Positions 54,471-63,949 of a stretch of DNA of 64,000 bases are shown here, piece by piece. The notes under the pieces are model-generated. The model had not been told where the DNA came from and made no database searches. It worked only from the letters and a program-made list of their open reading frames with translations. Positions within the stretch are counted from its first letter, which is position 1. Each line of letters opens with the position of its first letter. Source of the DNA: Leptospira sp. (GTDB lineage Bacteria > Spirochaetota > Leptospiria > Leptospirales > Leptospiraceae); contig PEQN01000001.1 in NCBI GenBank assembly GCA_002786225.1, forward strand, positions 243,204-307,203, in the 5' to 3' direction. Made by a program: the position numbers and the translations under genes.

Positions 54471-54971
54471 TTAAGTTTGGGATTTTTTTCGTTTTGAGAG
54501 GCTAGGGCTAGATGCTTTCAAAACAGAAGAGCTTGATTTTGATTCATATAATTGGAATGTATTTTTTATAAAATTTTTGATGTAAACAATCATTGAAAAC
54601 TCATCTATTCTTAGCAGCAGTAAGTCCACTATCGTTTGAAAGTCTGGATTTCTCGAATATTCCTTCATAAGCCGATTCTGAGAATCTAAATTGAATTTAT
54701 AGTAATCAGGTGCTAAATCTTTTAACTCTACATGAAAGATAAAACAATACGCTAAAAATTGAGAAAGTTGCAATTTAGATTCTTTTCTTTCAATTTTTCC
54801 AATGAGATTTTCAGACATCTTTAGTCCAAAATCTTTTTCAATTTTCTTGGATAACTCTCCCATTGAAAGTCCGTATTGGATTCTTAAGTTTTTGAATTTA
54901 TCGGCAAGAGAGAAAAGAGAGGTCTCCGAGAGATTTTTAATCGGATTCATATGTGCTATATGAATCATCAT
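54471..54971 (-). CDS. XRE-family transcriptional regulator
   Basis: A 166-residue protein with a helix-turn-helix domain at about 25-85: NLRIQYGLSMGELSKKIEKD followed by SENLIGKIERKES, which fits the Cro/CI-like fold. The C-terminal half is helical, possibly a dimerisation region, ending in a Ser/Lys-rich tail. The start is ambiguous among three in-frame ATGs in the first eight codons. It may bind the palindromes in the 220-base upstream gap. Confidence 0.75.
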   Translation of the reverse strand: MMIHIAHMNPIKNLSETSLFSLADKFKNLRIQYGLSMGELSKKIEKDFGLKMSENLIGKIERKESKLQLSQFLAYCFIFHVELKDLAPDYYKFNLDSQNRLMKEYSRNPDFQTIVDLLLLRIDEFSMIVYIKNFIKNTFQLYESKSSSSVLKASSPSLSKRKKSQT

Positions 54972-55191
54972 GATTTGGAATCTAAATATGAAATAGAAAT
55001 TAACAGAAATACAAAGAGTTTCCTATCTAGAAAAAGTTTCTGAAACATTTCAAGGAATGAAATTCCTATATTTTGATTTTTAGGAATCATCTAATCCTAC
55101 AAAAGATTTCTCTTAAAACAACAAAATGATCTAGCCTTAAGGATTGAAACATCTACTGTGTAGAATATTGAACTAATACCAGGAATTCAAG
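54972..55191. promoter_or_regulatory. Intergenic region with three short inverted repeats
   Basis: The 220-base gap between the divergent XRE and deoxyribosyltransferase-like genes is the longest in the window. It holds a perfect 11-base palindrome GTTTCtGAAAC (55036-55046), a hairpin AGGAAT-gaa-ATTCCT (55053-55067) and TAGGA...TCCTA (55081-55099). Any of these could be the regulator's operator; I have no direct evidence. No tRNA or other gene is visible. Confidence 0.35.
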
Positions 55192-55758
55192 ATGTCATCT
55201 GCTCGAAAAATTTATTTAGCTGGCCCAGAAGTATTTCTTCCTAATGCAATTGAAGTTTTAAATTCCATGAAGAAAATTTGTGAAAAATATAATTTTGTTG
55301 GAATAAGTCCAATGGATGCAGACTTATCCATCGCAAAGGGCAAAGAGCTTTTACCTATGGAAATTGCTGATCTCATATTCATAAATAACACTCGATTCAT
55401 AGAAGAATGCGAATATGTAGTTGCAAATTGTTCCTCCTTTCGTGGACCCTTAGTGGATGATGGAACATCTTGGGAGATTGGATATGCCTTTGGTTTGCGA
55501 AAAGTAATCTTCGGATATTTGCCCGAGAAATTAACTCTCGTCGATAATGTTATCAATCGAATTGAAACTAAAATTCATTCCTCAGGTCATCCTATTGACT
55601 CTGATGGATATTTAGTTAACGAAAACTTTGGTAATTCAATCAATCTTATGTTAGAATTTAGTATTTTATCTTCGGGAGGTTCCCTTGTTGTTGGTGATTT
55701 TGAGAAATGCATGAAAAATGTTTTTTTATTCGACCAAAAATACAATTTCGATGAATAA
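55192..55758 (+). CDS. Nucleoside 2-deoxyribosyltransferase-like protein
   Basis: A 188-residue protein of the deoxyribosyltransferase fold. YLAGPEVFLPN at 8-18 is the N-terminal substrate-binding motif, with DADLSI near 42 and DDGTSWEIGYAFG near 89 (the glutamate in WEIG is the usual nucleophile). The family swaps bases between deoxynucleosides or hydrolyses nucleotides. CAGGAA lies before the ATG. It precedes the divergent hisI by 22 bases and may be co-expressed. Confidence 0.82.
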   Translation: MSSARKIYLAGPEVFLPNAIEVLNSMKKICEKYNFVGISPMDADLSIAKGKELLPMEIADLIFINNTRFIEECEYVVANCSSFRGPLVDDGTSWEIGYAFGLRKVIFGYLPEKLTLVDNVINRIETKIHSSGHPIDSDGYLVNENFGNSINLMLEFSILSSGGSLVVGDFEKCMKNVFLFDQKYNFDE

Positions 55759-55780
55759 GTAAGCAAGCAAGAAATATTTT

Positions 55781-56365
55781 ATGCAAATAGCAAATACAAC
55801 TACCTTAATCAAACAAGATCCTGAAACTTTTTTAATTTGGAATGTCCAAATATTGGATAAAAATATTTTGGAAAAAATTTTCAAAGAAAGTTTATCATCC
55901 ACATGGGAAGTTGATTGTGATTTAGATACATTCATCCATTTTGAGAAACAACCCTTCGATCATGAAATCCCATTTCGACATATATTAAAGAATCAAGAAG
56001 ATATTGGAAATTGGATCACAAGTGTTTTTCAAAATGACACTTCCATCAATACATTGATCCCAACTATCGCCCAAGATAAATCTGGTCGAATCTTGATGCA
56101 AGCTTGGGTGAATGAAAACGCACTTCTCTCTGCTTTGCAATCTGGGAATGGAACTTATTTCTCAAGGTCTAGAAATAAATTATGGATCAAAGGAGAAGAA
56201 AGTGGTCACTTTCAGAAAAATTTGATTTGGGAAGTTTTAGAGACGAAATCAGTTACCTTAATCTATCATACTGATCAAATTGGAGCAGCTTGTCATACGG
56301 GAGAATACAGTTGTTTCTTTCGAGAAATGAAGGCTTGGGAAGATTCAAGTCTAATAAAACTTTAA
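55781..56365 (+). CDS. hisI: Divergent phosphoribosyl-AMP cyclohydrolase-like protein
   Basis: A 194-residue protein. The C-terminal 105 residues match HisI: ILMQAWVNENAL near 105, GTYFSRSRNKLWIKGEESGH near 125 and the ACHTG and SCFF cysteines near 171 and 178. The usual metal-binding DxDxD segment between SGH and ACHTG is replaced by EVLETKSVTLI with no aspartates. The N-terminal 90 residues are an extension not found in the standard enzyme. It could be a real but divergent histidine enzyme or have a new role. Confidence 0.75.
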   Translation: MQIANTTTLIKQDPETFLIWNVQILDKNILEKIFKESLSSTWEVDCDLDTFIHFEKQPFDHEIPFRHILKNQEDIGNWITSVFQNDTSINTLIPTIAQDKSGRILMQAWVNENALLSALQSGNGTYFSRSRNKLWIKGEESGHFQKNLIWEVLETKSVTLIYHTDQIGAACHTGEYSCFFREMKAWEDSSLIKL

Positions 56366-56374
56366 TTGAATAAG

Positions 56375-56412
56375 AACCTTTTAGATTGAATATTGCATTC
56401 ATCTAAAAGGTT
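56375..56412. terminator. Bidirectional terminator hairpin
   Basis: AACCTTTTAGAT (56375-56386) pairs perfectly over 12 bases with ATCTAAAAGGTT (56401-56412), loop of 14. It stands between the convergent hisI-like and enoyl-CoA hydratase genes and is flanked by T/A-rich sequence in both directions. Confidence 0.7.
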
Positions 56413-56426
56413 TCCTAATAGATTTC

Positions 56427-57209
56427 TTAATTAAAATTCGGTCTGCGTTTTTCTTTTAGAGCTAGCATTGCTTCCAAAAGTGTTTCAATAACACCAGGTT
56501 TAGAAAAAGATTCTAATGTTTCTTTTTCGTATTGTTCTAACTTAGCAAGAATCGCTCCATTGATTACATCTTTGGTTGATTGGTAAGCCTGCATAGGTAG
56601 CTTTACTAGAGAATCCAATTTTTTTATACTAAGTTTTCTTAATTCATCTCTATCTATTGCAACTTCGTCTATGAGTCCGATTTCTTTGGCTTCTTTTGCT
56701 TTGTAATTAGCACCCGTTAAACATATTTCTGACCAAAATTTTGGTGTTACACACATTTTAATTCTATCGACAAAGCTGCCTGGTAAAGGTAAACCAACAA
56801 GTATTTCTGTAAATGCAATTCTAGCTTTGCCCTCTAACATATATTTGAAATCACAACCTATAGTAATTACAGCTCCACCACCCATAGCATAACCAGAAAC
56901 TTCTGCAATGAGAGGTTTATTGAATTTAATCATCTCAGCAAAAAGTTTTACGATTCCTCCTACCTCTTGGATCAAATCCTTTCGATCAGTTGTAAGCAAG
57001 TTTTCAGCATCAAGACCATTACAGAAAAATTTTTCATTGTCAGATGCTAAAATTACACCTCTTTTATTTGGATCTGCTTTTATCTCATTAAGTATTGCTG
57101 AAAGTTCACGCATATTAGCGCCTGTTAGAGAGTTCTGATCATTTGTTTGGATGTGGATAATTTCTGCTATTTTACCTGATAGTGTTATTTCTTCTCTGCG
57201 ATAGAACAT
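56427..57209 (-). CDS. Enoyl-CoA hydratase/isomerase-family protein
   Basis: A 260-residue crotonase-fold protein. The oxyanion-hole region reads ILASDNEKFFCNGLDAENL near 53 and VSGYAMGGGAVITIGCD near 105, and the C-terminal half has GLIDEVA near 178. Crotonases act on CoA thioesters in hydration, isomerisation or cleavage. The catalytic Glu position near 130 reads FTEILVGLPLPG. The precise reaction is unknown. GAGG lies eight bases before the ATG. Confidence 0.88.
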   Translation of the reverse strand: MFYRREEITLSGKIAEIIHIQTNDQNSLTGANMRELSAILNEIKADPNKRGVILASDNEKFFCNGLDAENLLTTDRKDLIQEVGGIVKLFAEMIKFNKPLIAEVSGYAMGGGAVITIGCDFKYMLEGKARIAFTEILVGLPLPGSFVDRIKMCVTPKFWSEICLTGANYKAKEAKEIGLIDEVAIDRDELRKLSIKKLDSLVKLPMQAYQSTKDVINGAILAKLEQYEKETLESFSKPGVIETLLEAMLALKEKRRPNFN

Positions 57210-57322
57210 ATTGCCTCACTTGTTAATTATTCAATTTAGAAAAATAATCTTATCTCCTATTCTAAATACTTACTTGCTCTGTCAGTAAGAAACTAGATAA
57301 AGAAAAGACCTAAGAAATAAAA

Positions 57323-57592
57323 TCAAAGAAAGAAACTAGAAGAGATCACATCTCGTAAATCTTTTTCCATTTCATGAATATTGCCTCTTTTCTTAACACA
57401 TTCCGCTAAATGCTTAGAAACATAGGCTTCCCCAAATTTCTTCAAAGCATTTGTAGCTGCTTTTAACAACTGCATAGATTTCAAACAATCCAATTCATCC
57501 GATTGAACGGTTTTTTTAAGTGCTTCAATTTGGCCTTGTATACGATTCAATCGATTCAATAGGTCTGAATTATTATCTTTAGTAGGATTCAT
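57323..57592 (-). CDS. csoR: CsoR-type metal-sensing transcriptional repressor
   Basis: An 89-residue helical-bundle regulator. The Cys36, His61 and Cys65 positions (DELDCLKS, SKHLAEC) match the Cu(I)-binding triad of CsoR, at the same numbers as in the founding protein. It releases DNA when it binds Cu(I) or, in some family members, other thiol-active ligands. I start at the ATG at 57592 rather than 23 codons upstream because the longer start would run through the operator. No copper transporter is next to it. Confidence 0.88.
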   Translation of the reverse strand: MNPTKDNNSDLLNRLNRIQGQIEALKKTVQSDELDCLKSMQLLKAATNALKKFGEAYVSKHLAECVKKRGNIHEMEKDLRDVISSSFFL

Positions 57593-57598
57593 ATTAAT

Positions 57599-57614
57599 AT
57601 ACCATATGGGGTAT
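57599..57614. promoter_or_regulatory. Candidate CsoR operator
   Basis: Inverted repeat ATACC-N6-GGTAT with a G-rich spacer side (ATACCATATGGGGTAT) lies six bases upstream of the csoR start, the kind of site CsoR/RcnR regulators bind. It overlaps a TATAAT on the plus strand (57612-57617) that would serve the chemotaxis receptor gene. Confidence 0.55.
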
Positions 57615-57617
57615 AAT
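57612..57617 (+). promoter_or_regulatory. Candidate -10 box for the chemotaxis receptor gene
   Basis: A perfect TATAAT on the plus strand, 72 bases before the receptor ATG; the -35 match (TTCATA, 57588-57593) is poor. On the opposite strand TTGACA (57628-57623) could serve csoR. The operator overlaps both. Confidence 0.4.
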
Positions 57618-57688
57618 CTTTTTGTCAAAATAAAAAATATTTTTGAATTTGTCTTTTTCAAAGCCGAAAATAAAAATGATAACTGCTA

Positions 57689-59425
57689 ATGAAACAAAGC
57701 ATCAAAACAAAAATCGTATTAGATTTATCCTTCTTTTTTATTTTAATTGGATTATTCATTGTTATTATTTCATATTTTAAACAAAAAGATTTATTTGAGA
57801 AATTTTACTTAGATGTTGCCAAAATACATTCACAATACTTTCAACTCAAATCTACAGAAATTCAAAGATTAACTTTAAGCTATAAAGAAAAATCTCTTGC
57901 CACTCTGTCCTCTATAGAGTTGGCTTCCTTGCAAAATCAGTTAGATTTATTACCTAATTCACTAGAGATTGTTCATCAGACATATCTTACGGATGGAATT
58001 AAAATTTCTAAAGAAAATAAAGTATTTTATAAGATACTATTAGCGAATCAAAGAATCTATGATTCAGGAATTTCACCTGGTGAATTGTACGAGGCTGCCC
58101 CAATTTTTTCTGATGCTATCAATGAAACCTTACTAGGTAAAAGTTTTATTACCAAAGAATATACAGATGCTTTAGGAGACTGGATTTCTGTTTTGGTACC
58201 TATCTTTGATTCAAATAACAAGGTAATTGCCATCTATGGTATTGATGTAAGCACCAAGCAGATGAATTCAAATTTATTGAATTATATTCTTCAGATCTCG
58301 ATCATAGGATTTTTACTTTTTTGTTTTTCGATAGCAATACTCTATCTAAGATTCAAGCACATCTTAAAGCCTTTGAGTCACTTGAAGAACTTCTCTGATA
58401 AAGTTTTAAATGGTAATTTTAATTCAGATAATTTTTATACTAATGACGATGAGATTGGATCTATTTTCGCATCTTTGAATCAATTAACAAACCAAATTTC
58501 AACTTATATAGATAAGATTCGTAGAGCAGGAAAATACATGTCTGAATCTGGTTCCATTTTATTAAAAAGTTCAACTGAATCCATTGAACAATCTAAGGAA
58601 ATAGCAGATTTGGTATCTCGATTAAACCAAGTAATCAACGAACAAATCAATAGTCTAGAAGAAAGTAAACTTGCTGTTGAACAAGAAAGTATCGCATTAC
58701 ATCGTATAGCTGTCGTTGCGGCTAGTGTGAATGATGCGGCTTCTAACAGTTTTCTATCCGCTGAATCGGGAGAAAAGAATCTTCATAATCTTTCGAATGA
58801 AATGAATAATGTTCAATCATCCATACGTAAATCTGGTTCTATTGCAATAGATTTAGATAATAGTTCTAACCAAATCGGAAAGATAGTTGAATCAATTACT
58901 CAAATAGCTTCACAAACTAACTTATTAGCATTAAACGCTGCTATAGAGGCAGCAAGAGCAGGAGACCAAGGGAAAGGTTTTGCAGTAGTTGCCGATGAGG
59001 TGAGTAAGCTCGCAGATAAATCAACGCACTCCGCTAAACAAATTACATCCATGCTTGCAGAAATTAGAAACAAAATTCAAAATCTTGTCATCTCAGTCCA
59101 AGAAACAGAATCAACTATGGTAACTGGAATCCAAAGCATAAAATCTGCTGAATCTAATTTTAAGGATATAGTAGAACTTGCCAAATCTGTATCTGAACAA
59201 ATATCTGATGTGTCTGCCTCAGTTGAAGAAATTTCCGCTAGCAGTGATGAATTAATTTCTAACATGGAACAAAATCTAGTGATTTCCAATGAAATTTCAA
59301 ATACAACGAAAGAAATTTCAGGATCTTCAGAAATGCAAATCATAGCAATGCATCAAATTGAGAATAAGGCTAAATCTTTAGGCGATCATTCCTCTGATTT
59401 AGAAAAGATAGTTAAGGATTTTTAG
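57689..59425 (+). CDS. Methyl-accepting chemotaxis protein
   Basis: A 578-residue membrane chemoreceptor. Hydrophobic segments lie at about 9-29 and 200-221, enclosing a periplasmic single Cache-like sensor domain; a HAMP linker follows (about 220-275). The signalling hairpin tip is near 415-435, with [20 protein letters not shown] and [13 protein letters not shown] close by, the invariant contact region for CheA/CheW. It ends in a helical bundle. It overlaps the EAL gene by four bases at the 3' end. Confidence 0.93.
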   Translation: MKQSIKTKIVLDLSFFFILIGLFIVIISYFKQKDLFEKFYLDVAKIHSQYFQLKSTEIQRLTLSYKEKSLATLSSIELASLQNQLDLLPNSLEIVHQTYLTDGIKISKENKVFYKILLANQRIYDSGISPGELYEAAPIFSDAINETLLGKSFITKEYTDALGDWISVLVPIFDSNNKVIAIYGIDVSTKQMNSNLLNYILQISIIGFLLFCFSIAILYLRFKHILKPLSHLKNFSDKVLNGNFNSDNFYTNDDEIGSIFASLNQLTNQISTYIDKIRRAGKYMSESGSILLKSSTESIEQSKEIADLVSRLNQVINEQINSLEESKLAVEQESIALHRIAVVAASVNDAASNSFLSAESGEKNLHNLSNEMNNVQSSIRKSGSIAIDLDNSSNQIGKIVESITQIASQTNLLALNAAIEAARAGDQGKGFAVVADEVSKLADKSTHSAKQITSMLAEIRNKIQNLVISVQETESTMVTGIQSIKSAESNFKDIVELAKSVSEQISDVSASVEEISASSDELISNMEQNLVISNEISNTTKEISGSSEMQIIAMHQIENKAKSLGDHSSDLEKIVKDF

Positions 59426-60783
59426 AAAAGTTTGAGAGTCTTTCCCAAATTATAAATATTTCCTTCTTTTTTTTGCATTTCGAGAAATTCAGGTTTAGTA
59501 AGAATTTCCCAAATGACATCTTCAGGAATATTCTTGTAAGTATCGTAGTATTTTCTGTAATCAGCCATAGGCATCTTACCAAAAAGTATATTTGCTTGAA
59601 ATTGATAGATTTGATGTTCCATTAAAAATTTCAATGTATCAATATCCTCTACTGCTTCTGCTGTTATGACAGCTTCTCTGTTATCGGCAAGTCTCTTGCA
59701 ATAATCTATGAAAGCTAAATTATCTAAAAATTTAATCTGATCTTCTTCGATTTTAAATTTAAAACTAATAGGATCTAGTTTGAATTCTTTAATCATAAGA
59801 CCAAGATCCAAAACAATTTGGTGACTTTGTGATTTTACACCAAAATCATCGGCTGCAAAACTCATTCCTAAATTCCAAAATTCTTTGCAAACATCTTTAA
59901 GTTGGAATTCCTTTTCATCATAAGGTTTTTCGACAAGCTCAAACCGAATACTTTTTGGTTCTAAGCTCATGCTTGCTATGAGTCTGCTTAGTCGATTTAC
60001 TTTTTCATGACTAGAAAATGTATCAATTAAGGATTGAGGTGAAATGTTAAACTTTAATAGTCCTGGGGCTCTATCGCAGGCAATTATTAATTTCTCAAGA
60101 ATGAGTAACTCTATTCTATTTATATCCTGATCTTGCGGGATATCATTAATAAGCTGTTTGTACCCATCATAAGCTCCACCACCAACAAAAACCTCTCCTC
60201 CTTTCACAGAAAATGTTTTCTTCTTGTGATCATAAAAAACTGTTGGCTGAATCATTGCCTCATGAATATTTCCAGAGATATAAGTATTTGCTTTGTTATA
60301 GTATGTCCAACTCCAGCGAACTAAATTATCATTCAGATTCTTTTGAGATGCTTGGAATAACTCCAAATAAATTTCATCTGCATCCGATATAAAATTACTT
60401 TGGGTGCGAGATACTCCAAAATTAAAAAATGCTGTTTTTTCTCTAAAACATTCTTGGTGAAATCTTCCAACTGCATTGTCAATGTTAGGAAATTTATCCA
60501 GTTCCCATTGTAAAAAGGGAGTTATTCCCATCAGAAGAGTTTGCTTCTTTTCTATGAAATGAAAACCAAATTCGATATCATCCAAATCTAAAATGTAATT
60601 TACTTGCTTGCGTAAGAGATTTATAAAATCAGAGAGTCGAATACCGTTCAATGATTCAAAACGAATCATAAACAAGGGTTTTCCTTTGTTTACATCGATG
60701 AAATTTTTCTTAAAATTCTCTTCATCATTTAGGCCAAAGAATTCATCGTTGGAAGCTTCTTCTTTAAATTCTCTTGTGCTCAT
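59422..60783 (-). CDS. GGDEF-like/EAL-domain protein, degenerate EAL motif
   Basis: A 453-residue cytoplasmic signalling protein. Residues 35-180 look like a degenerate GGDEF-type fold with no GGDEF motif. Residues 195-425 form an EAL-type barrel: [39 protein letters not shown] and [10 protein letters not shown], so most catalytic-site residues are there. The EAL signature itself reads GGEVFVGGG, keeping Glu but not the AL-x-R. It may hydrolyse cyclic di-GMP weakly, or only bind it. Confidence 0.8.
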   Translation of the reverse strand: MSTREFKEEASNDEFFGLNDEENFKKNFIDVNKGKPLFMIRFESLNGIRLSDFINLLRKQVNYILDLDDIEFGFHFIEKKQTLLMGITPFLQWELDKFPNIDNAVGRFHQECFREKTAFFNFGVSRTQSNFISDADEIYLELFQASQKNLNDNLVRWSWTYYNKANTYISGNIHEAMIQPTVFYDHKKKTFSVKGGEVFVGGGAYDGYKQLINDIPQDQDINRIELLILEKLIIACDRAPGLLKFNISPQSLIDTFSSHEKVNRLSRLIASMSLEPKSIRFELVEKPYDEKEFQLKDVCKEFWNLGMSFAADDFGVKSQSHQIVLDLGLMIKEFKLDPISFKFKIEEDQIKFLDNLAFIDYCKRLADNREAVITAEAVEDIDTLKFLMEHQIYQFQANILFGKMPMADYRKYYDTYKNIPEDVIWEILTKPEFLEMQKKEGNIYNLGKTLKLF

Positions 60784-60906
60784 GTCTCTTGTATAAAATT
60801 CAATTTTTTCAGTAAATGTCTATCAATATAATATATAAGAGTTCTTTTTAGTTGATTTTTTCCAATATTCAAGTCAGATAGAATAGAATAAATTTAGAGG
60901 GTGCAA

Positions 60907-61161
60907 ATGGGTTTAATTAATTTAATTATTTTTCTAGCAATAGGTGTATTGGCTGGATGGGTTGCTTCACAAGTGATGAAAGGCAGAAGTCTTGGATTGC
61001 TTTGGAATATGATTGTAGGTGTTATTGGATCCTACTTAGGATCTTTTCTAGCTGGACTTTTGGGTCTTGGTGGTGGAAACCTAATCGGGCAAATTGCAAT
61101 AGCAATTGGTGGTTCTATCGTTCTTTTATTTATTATAAGTTTTTTGAAGAAGAAACTATAA
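60907..61161 (+). CDS. GlsB/YeaQ/YmgE-family small membrane protein
   Basis: An 84-residue protein with three hydrophobic helices, rich in Gly: IGVLAGWVASQVMKG near 10, GVIGSYLGSFLAGLLGLGG near 40 and QIAIAIGGSIVLLF near 62, as in the transglycosylase-associated/GlsB stress-response family. I take the ATG at 60907 because AGAGGG lies directly before it. Often stress-induced; role unknown. A hairpin terminator follows. Confidence 0.85.
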   Translation: MGLINLIIFLAIGVLAGWVASQVMKGRSLGLLWNMIVGVIGSYLGSFLAGLLGLGGGNLIGQIAIAIGGSIVLLFIISFLKKKL

Positions 61162-61180
61162 TTCACTCACAACTGTTTTG

Positions 61181-61213
61181 ATGGTGCAATTTTATTAATT
61201 TTGCGCCATTTTA
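61181..61213. terminator. Terminator hairpin after the GlsB-like gene
   Basis: ATGGTGCAA (61181-61189) pairs with TTGCGCCAT (61201-61209) with one G-U pair, followed by TTTT. It lies between the convergent GlsB-like and sigma-factor genes. Confidence 0.65.
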
Positions 61214-61217
61214 AAAT

Positions 61218-62063
61218 TCAATTAATTTCTAATATACTATTCTTCTTACTTTCGATCAATACTTTCAACTCATTTATAAAGCGTTTACGAAATGGATATT
61301 TTGGGTTATTTCTGAATACTTTTTCCATTTCAAGAAGATCCTCTGAAGCATCTAGACTTTCTTCAGCCAATCTCCATTCTTTGGTAGATTGCAAAGACCG
61401 TGAGGCTTCCAAAAGAGACTTTAAATTATTTCGACTCAATGCATAATCTATACGATTTTCACAGCGACATAAATTAGATGATTTGACTAGTCCGCAATTT
61501 TCTGTCATAAATTGGTTCATTCGCGTTCTGGATCTTGATAGTCGCTTTCTAAATGTTTCGGCACTTATCTGAAGTATCCATGCAGCCTCTTCACTTTTTA
61601 AATGAAAAATGGATCCTAGGATAAATGCTAGTCTATATGATCTTCTTAAACACAAAAGCATAGCATAGGTGCAACTTGTTCGAACTAGTGGAGCATATAT
61701 TGCTTTTTCTTTATCAGTAATTTTAGGTATACCTTGGGTATTATGAATTTCGTTTTTTATGTATTCAAATTTTAACTTATAATCTTCCTGTTTACTCTTT
61801 CGATAATCGATTAAATGATTTACAGAAATACGATAGATCCAAGTTGATAGCTTAGATTCTTTTCTAAAGGTGGATAATTTCGTAATTACTTTAACAAGTA
61901 TTTCTTGAGTCGCATCTTCCGCATCTTCTATGTTCCAAAGAAATTGATGGCTCAATGTAAAAATTTTATTCTGGTAATTGTGAATCAGTTTCTCCAATGA
62001 TCCTGGATTCCCTTTTAAACATTCATCCAAAAGACTTATATCAGGATCATCAAAAGTTGGCAT
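61218..62063 (-). CDS. ECF-type RNA polymerase sigma factor with C-terminal extension
   Basis: A 281-residue sigma factor. Region 2 is clear (DAEDATQEILVKVITKL near 47, STWIYRISVNHLIDYRK near 73) and region 4 has AAWILQISAETFRKRLSRSR near 160. The C-terminal 90 residues form an extension with LCRCENR near 198, a CRC motif present in some extended ECF proteins; it may have a regulatory role in place of an anti-sigma factor. No anti-sigma gene is adjacent. The DUF1304 gene precedes it by two bases. Confidence 0.82.
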   Translation of the reverse strand: MPTFDDPDISLLDECLKGNPGSLEKLIHNYQNKIFTLSHQFLWNIEDAEDATQEILVKVITKLSTFRKESKLSTWIYRISVNHLIDYRKSKQEDYKLKFEYIKNEIHNTQGIPKITDKEKAIYAPLVRTSCTYAMLLCLRRSYRLAFILGSIFHLKSEEAAWILQISAETFRKRLSRSRTRMNQFMTENCGLVKSSNLCRCENRIDYALSRNNLKSLLEASRSLQSTKEWRLAEESLDASEDLLEMEKVFRNNPKYPFRKRFINELKVLIESKKNSILEIN

Positions 62064-62065
62064 TC

Positions 62066-62443
62066 TTACTTTTTCTTAGAATTTAGTATAACAACCACTA
62101 AAGCTATTAAAGAAGGTAGACCTTGCACTATAAGAATACTTGGTTTAGCAGTAATACCTCCAAAGATAGCTGCAACAATAATGCAGATTAGAAAGAAGCA
62201 AATTGTTTGTAATTTTTGATTAGCATTCTTAATAAAAAAAACCGCCCATATTAAACCAGCTGCAAGGAATCCATTGTAGAGTCCTTGGTTCTTGGCTAAA
62301 GTTGCTGATGCATTTGCAACTTCAGCAGTCATATTAAATGCTTTAAGAGCATATGGTGTTTGCCATAAAAACATTTCCAAAACTAAAAATAGCATGTGTT
62401 GTATAGCTACAAAAACGGCTAAAATCTTTTCTAAAACTTTCAT
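62066..62443 (-). CDS. DUF1304-family membrane protein
   Basis: A 125-residue membrane protein with four hydrophobic segments. NQGLYNGFLAAGL near 54 is the family-typical motif. Start at the ATG 62443, because GTGAGGAA lies before it; an ATG 18 codons upstream is less likely. It is the first gene of a two-gene unit with the sigma factor and may be its target or sensor. Function unknown. Confidence 0.8.
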   Translation of the reverse strand: MKVLEKILAVFVAIQHMLFLVLEMFLWQTPYALKAFNMTAEVANASATLAKNQGLYNGFLAAGLIWAVFFIKNANQKLQTICFFLICIIVAAIFGGITAKPSILIVQGLPSLIALVVVILNSKKK

Positions 62444-62531
62444 TGATTTTTCCTCACTGCTGAATTGAGACTGAAAGCTATTCGGTCTTTGTGACATTTA
62501 CAAGGAAAAATTGAATATGAAATTTAAAATT

Positions 62532-63878
62532 CTAAGTTTTTTTGAGGGTCAGAGATTTACCCTTGATTTCTTCATTAAAGTGGCCATTTTCAAAAACCAA
62601 ATTCCCATTCACAAATGTATTAACAATTTTAGCTTGGAAAGTAGTTCCTTCCAAAGGAGACCAAGCACATTTATAGTAAATATTATCTTGGTTCACTGTC
62701 CAAGGGGAATTCATATCTACTAAGGTCAAATCCGCATAGTATCCTTCTTTTATATAACCCCTTCTCTCAATTTTATAGAGAATTGCAGGATTATGACACA
62801 TTTTTTCAACAACCTTCTCCAAAGAAATTTCAGTTTTCAAATAGAACTCTAACATACAATTTAAGGAATGTTGTACCATTGGTCCCCCTGACATAGATTG
62901 AAAATACGGTCTTTGTTTTTCTTCTAAAGTATGAGGGGCATGATCTGTTGTAATTATATCAATTCTGTCATCAATCAGAGCTTTCAAAAGACCTTTCTTA
63001 TCTTTTTCAGTTTTTATAGCAGGATTCCACTTTATCAACTTTCCCAAACGTTTATAGTCTTTATCACAAAACCATAAATGATGCACTGAGACTTCTGTTG
63101 TAATTCTCTTTTGATCTAAGGGAATTGAGTTATCAAAGAGATGGGTTTCTGCTTCCGTCGTTAAATGTAAAATATGTAATTTTGCTTTATATTTATTTGC
63201 AAGCTCTATGGAGTCTTTCGTTGCTTCGTAACATGCCCTTTCACTTCTAATGATTGGATGGTATTCTATCGGTACGTCATCTCCGTATTTTTTTTTGAAT
63301 TCTTCTTCATTTTTCTCAATTATTTTTTCTTTTTCTGAATGAATAGCTATAATAGATTTACAATTCGCAAATAATTTCTCCATAATTTCAGGATTATCAG
63401 AGAGTAAATTGGCTTTCTTAGTAAAATACAATCCATCATCAGAAATGCCTATTAATTGGGAGGTATCCATATTCATTATTTCATCAATATTGTCGCTATT
63501 GACACCTAAGACAAAACCATAATTTGCCAATGACTTCTTAGATGCTAAATCATATTTATTAGAAACTTCCGTTAAACTAAGAGCATTGGGAATAGTATTT
63601 GGCATATCAATAAATGAAGTTACACCTCCTGCTATGGCAGCCTTACTTTCTGTATACAGATCGCCTTTATGTGTATTGCCAGGATCTCGAAAATGAACCT
63701 GACAATCTATAATGCCCGGCAATAAATATTTTCCAGTTCCATCAATCACATGATGTTCTTCTTCAATTTGGATATTTCCAACTTTTTGGATGATTTCATC
63801 ATAGAACAAAACATCGCTCTGCTCTATTTTACCTTCGTTGACGATAGTTGCATTTTTAATTAAAAATTTGGTGCTCAT
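62532..63878 (-). CDS. pyrC: Dihydroorotase
   Basis: A 448-residue cyclic amidohydrolase making dihydroorotate in pyrimidine synthesis. Zinc-site motifs: LLPGIIDCQVHFRDPG near 52, ADVTLVDM-like C-terminal region (YADLTLVDMNSP near 385), ITTDHAPHT near 297 and SGGPMVQHS near 318. The length matches the longer Bacteroidetes-type enzymes. The start could be six codons upstream (63896); I use the ATG at 63878. Upstream lies the GGGATTA repeat. Confidence 0.92.
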   Translation of the reverse strand: MSTKFLIKNATIVNEGKIEQSDVLFYDEIIQKVGNIQIEEEHHVIDGTGKYLLPGIIDCQVHFRDPGNTHKGDLYTESKAAIAGGVTSFIDMPNTIPNALSLTEVSNKYDLASKKSLANYGFVLGVNSDNIDEIMNMDTSQLIGISDDGLYFTKKANLLSDNPEIMEKLFANCKSIIAIHSEKEKIIEKNEEEFKKKYGDDVPIEYHPIIRSERACYEATKDSIELANKYKAKLHILHLTTEAETHLFDNSIPLDQKRITTEVSVHHLWFCDKDYKRLGKLIKWNPAIKTEKDKKGLLKALIDDRIDIITTDHAPHTLEEKQRPYFQSMSGGPMVQHSLNCMLEFYLKTEISLEKVVEKMCHNPAILYKIERRGYIKEGYYADLTLVDMNSPWTVNQDNIYYKCAWSPLEGTTFQAKIVNTFVNGNLVFENGHFNEEIKGKSLTLKKT

Positions 63879-63949
63879 AATAGTTGTATTAAACATATCA
63901 TTAGACCTAAAATTGTGAATTTTCAGAATCAGATCTCGAAAGTTTCAAT

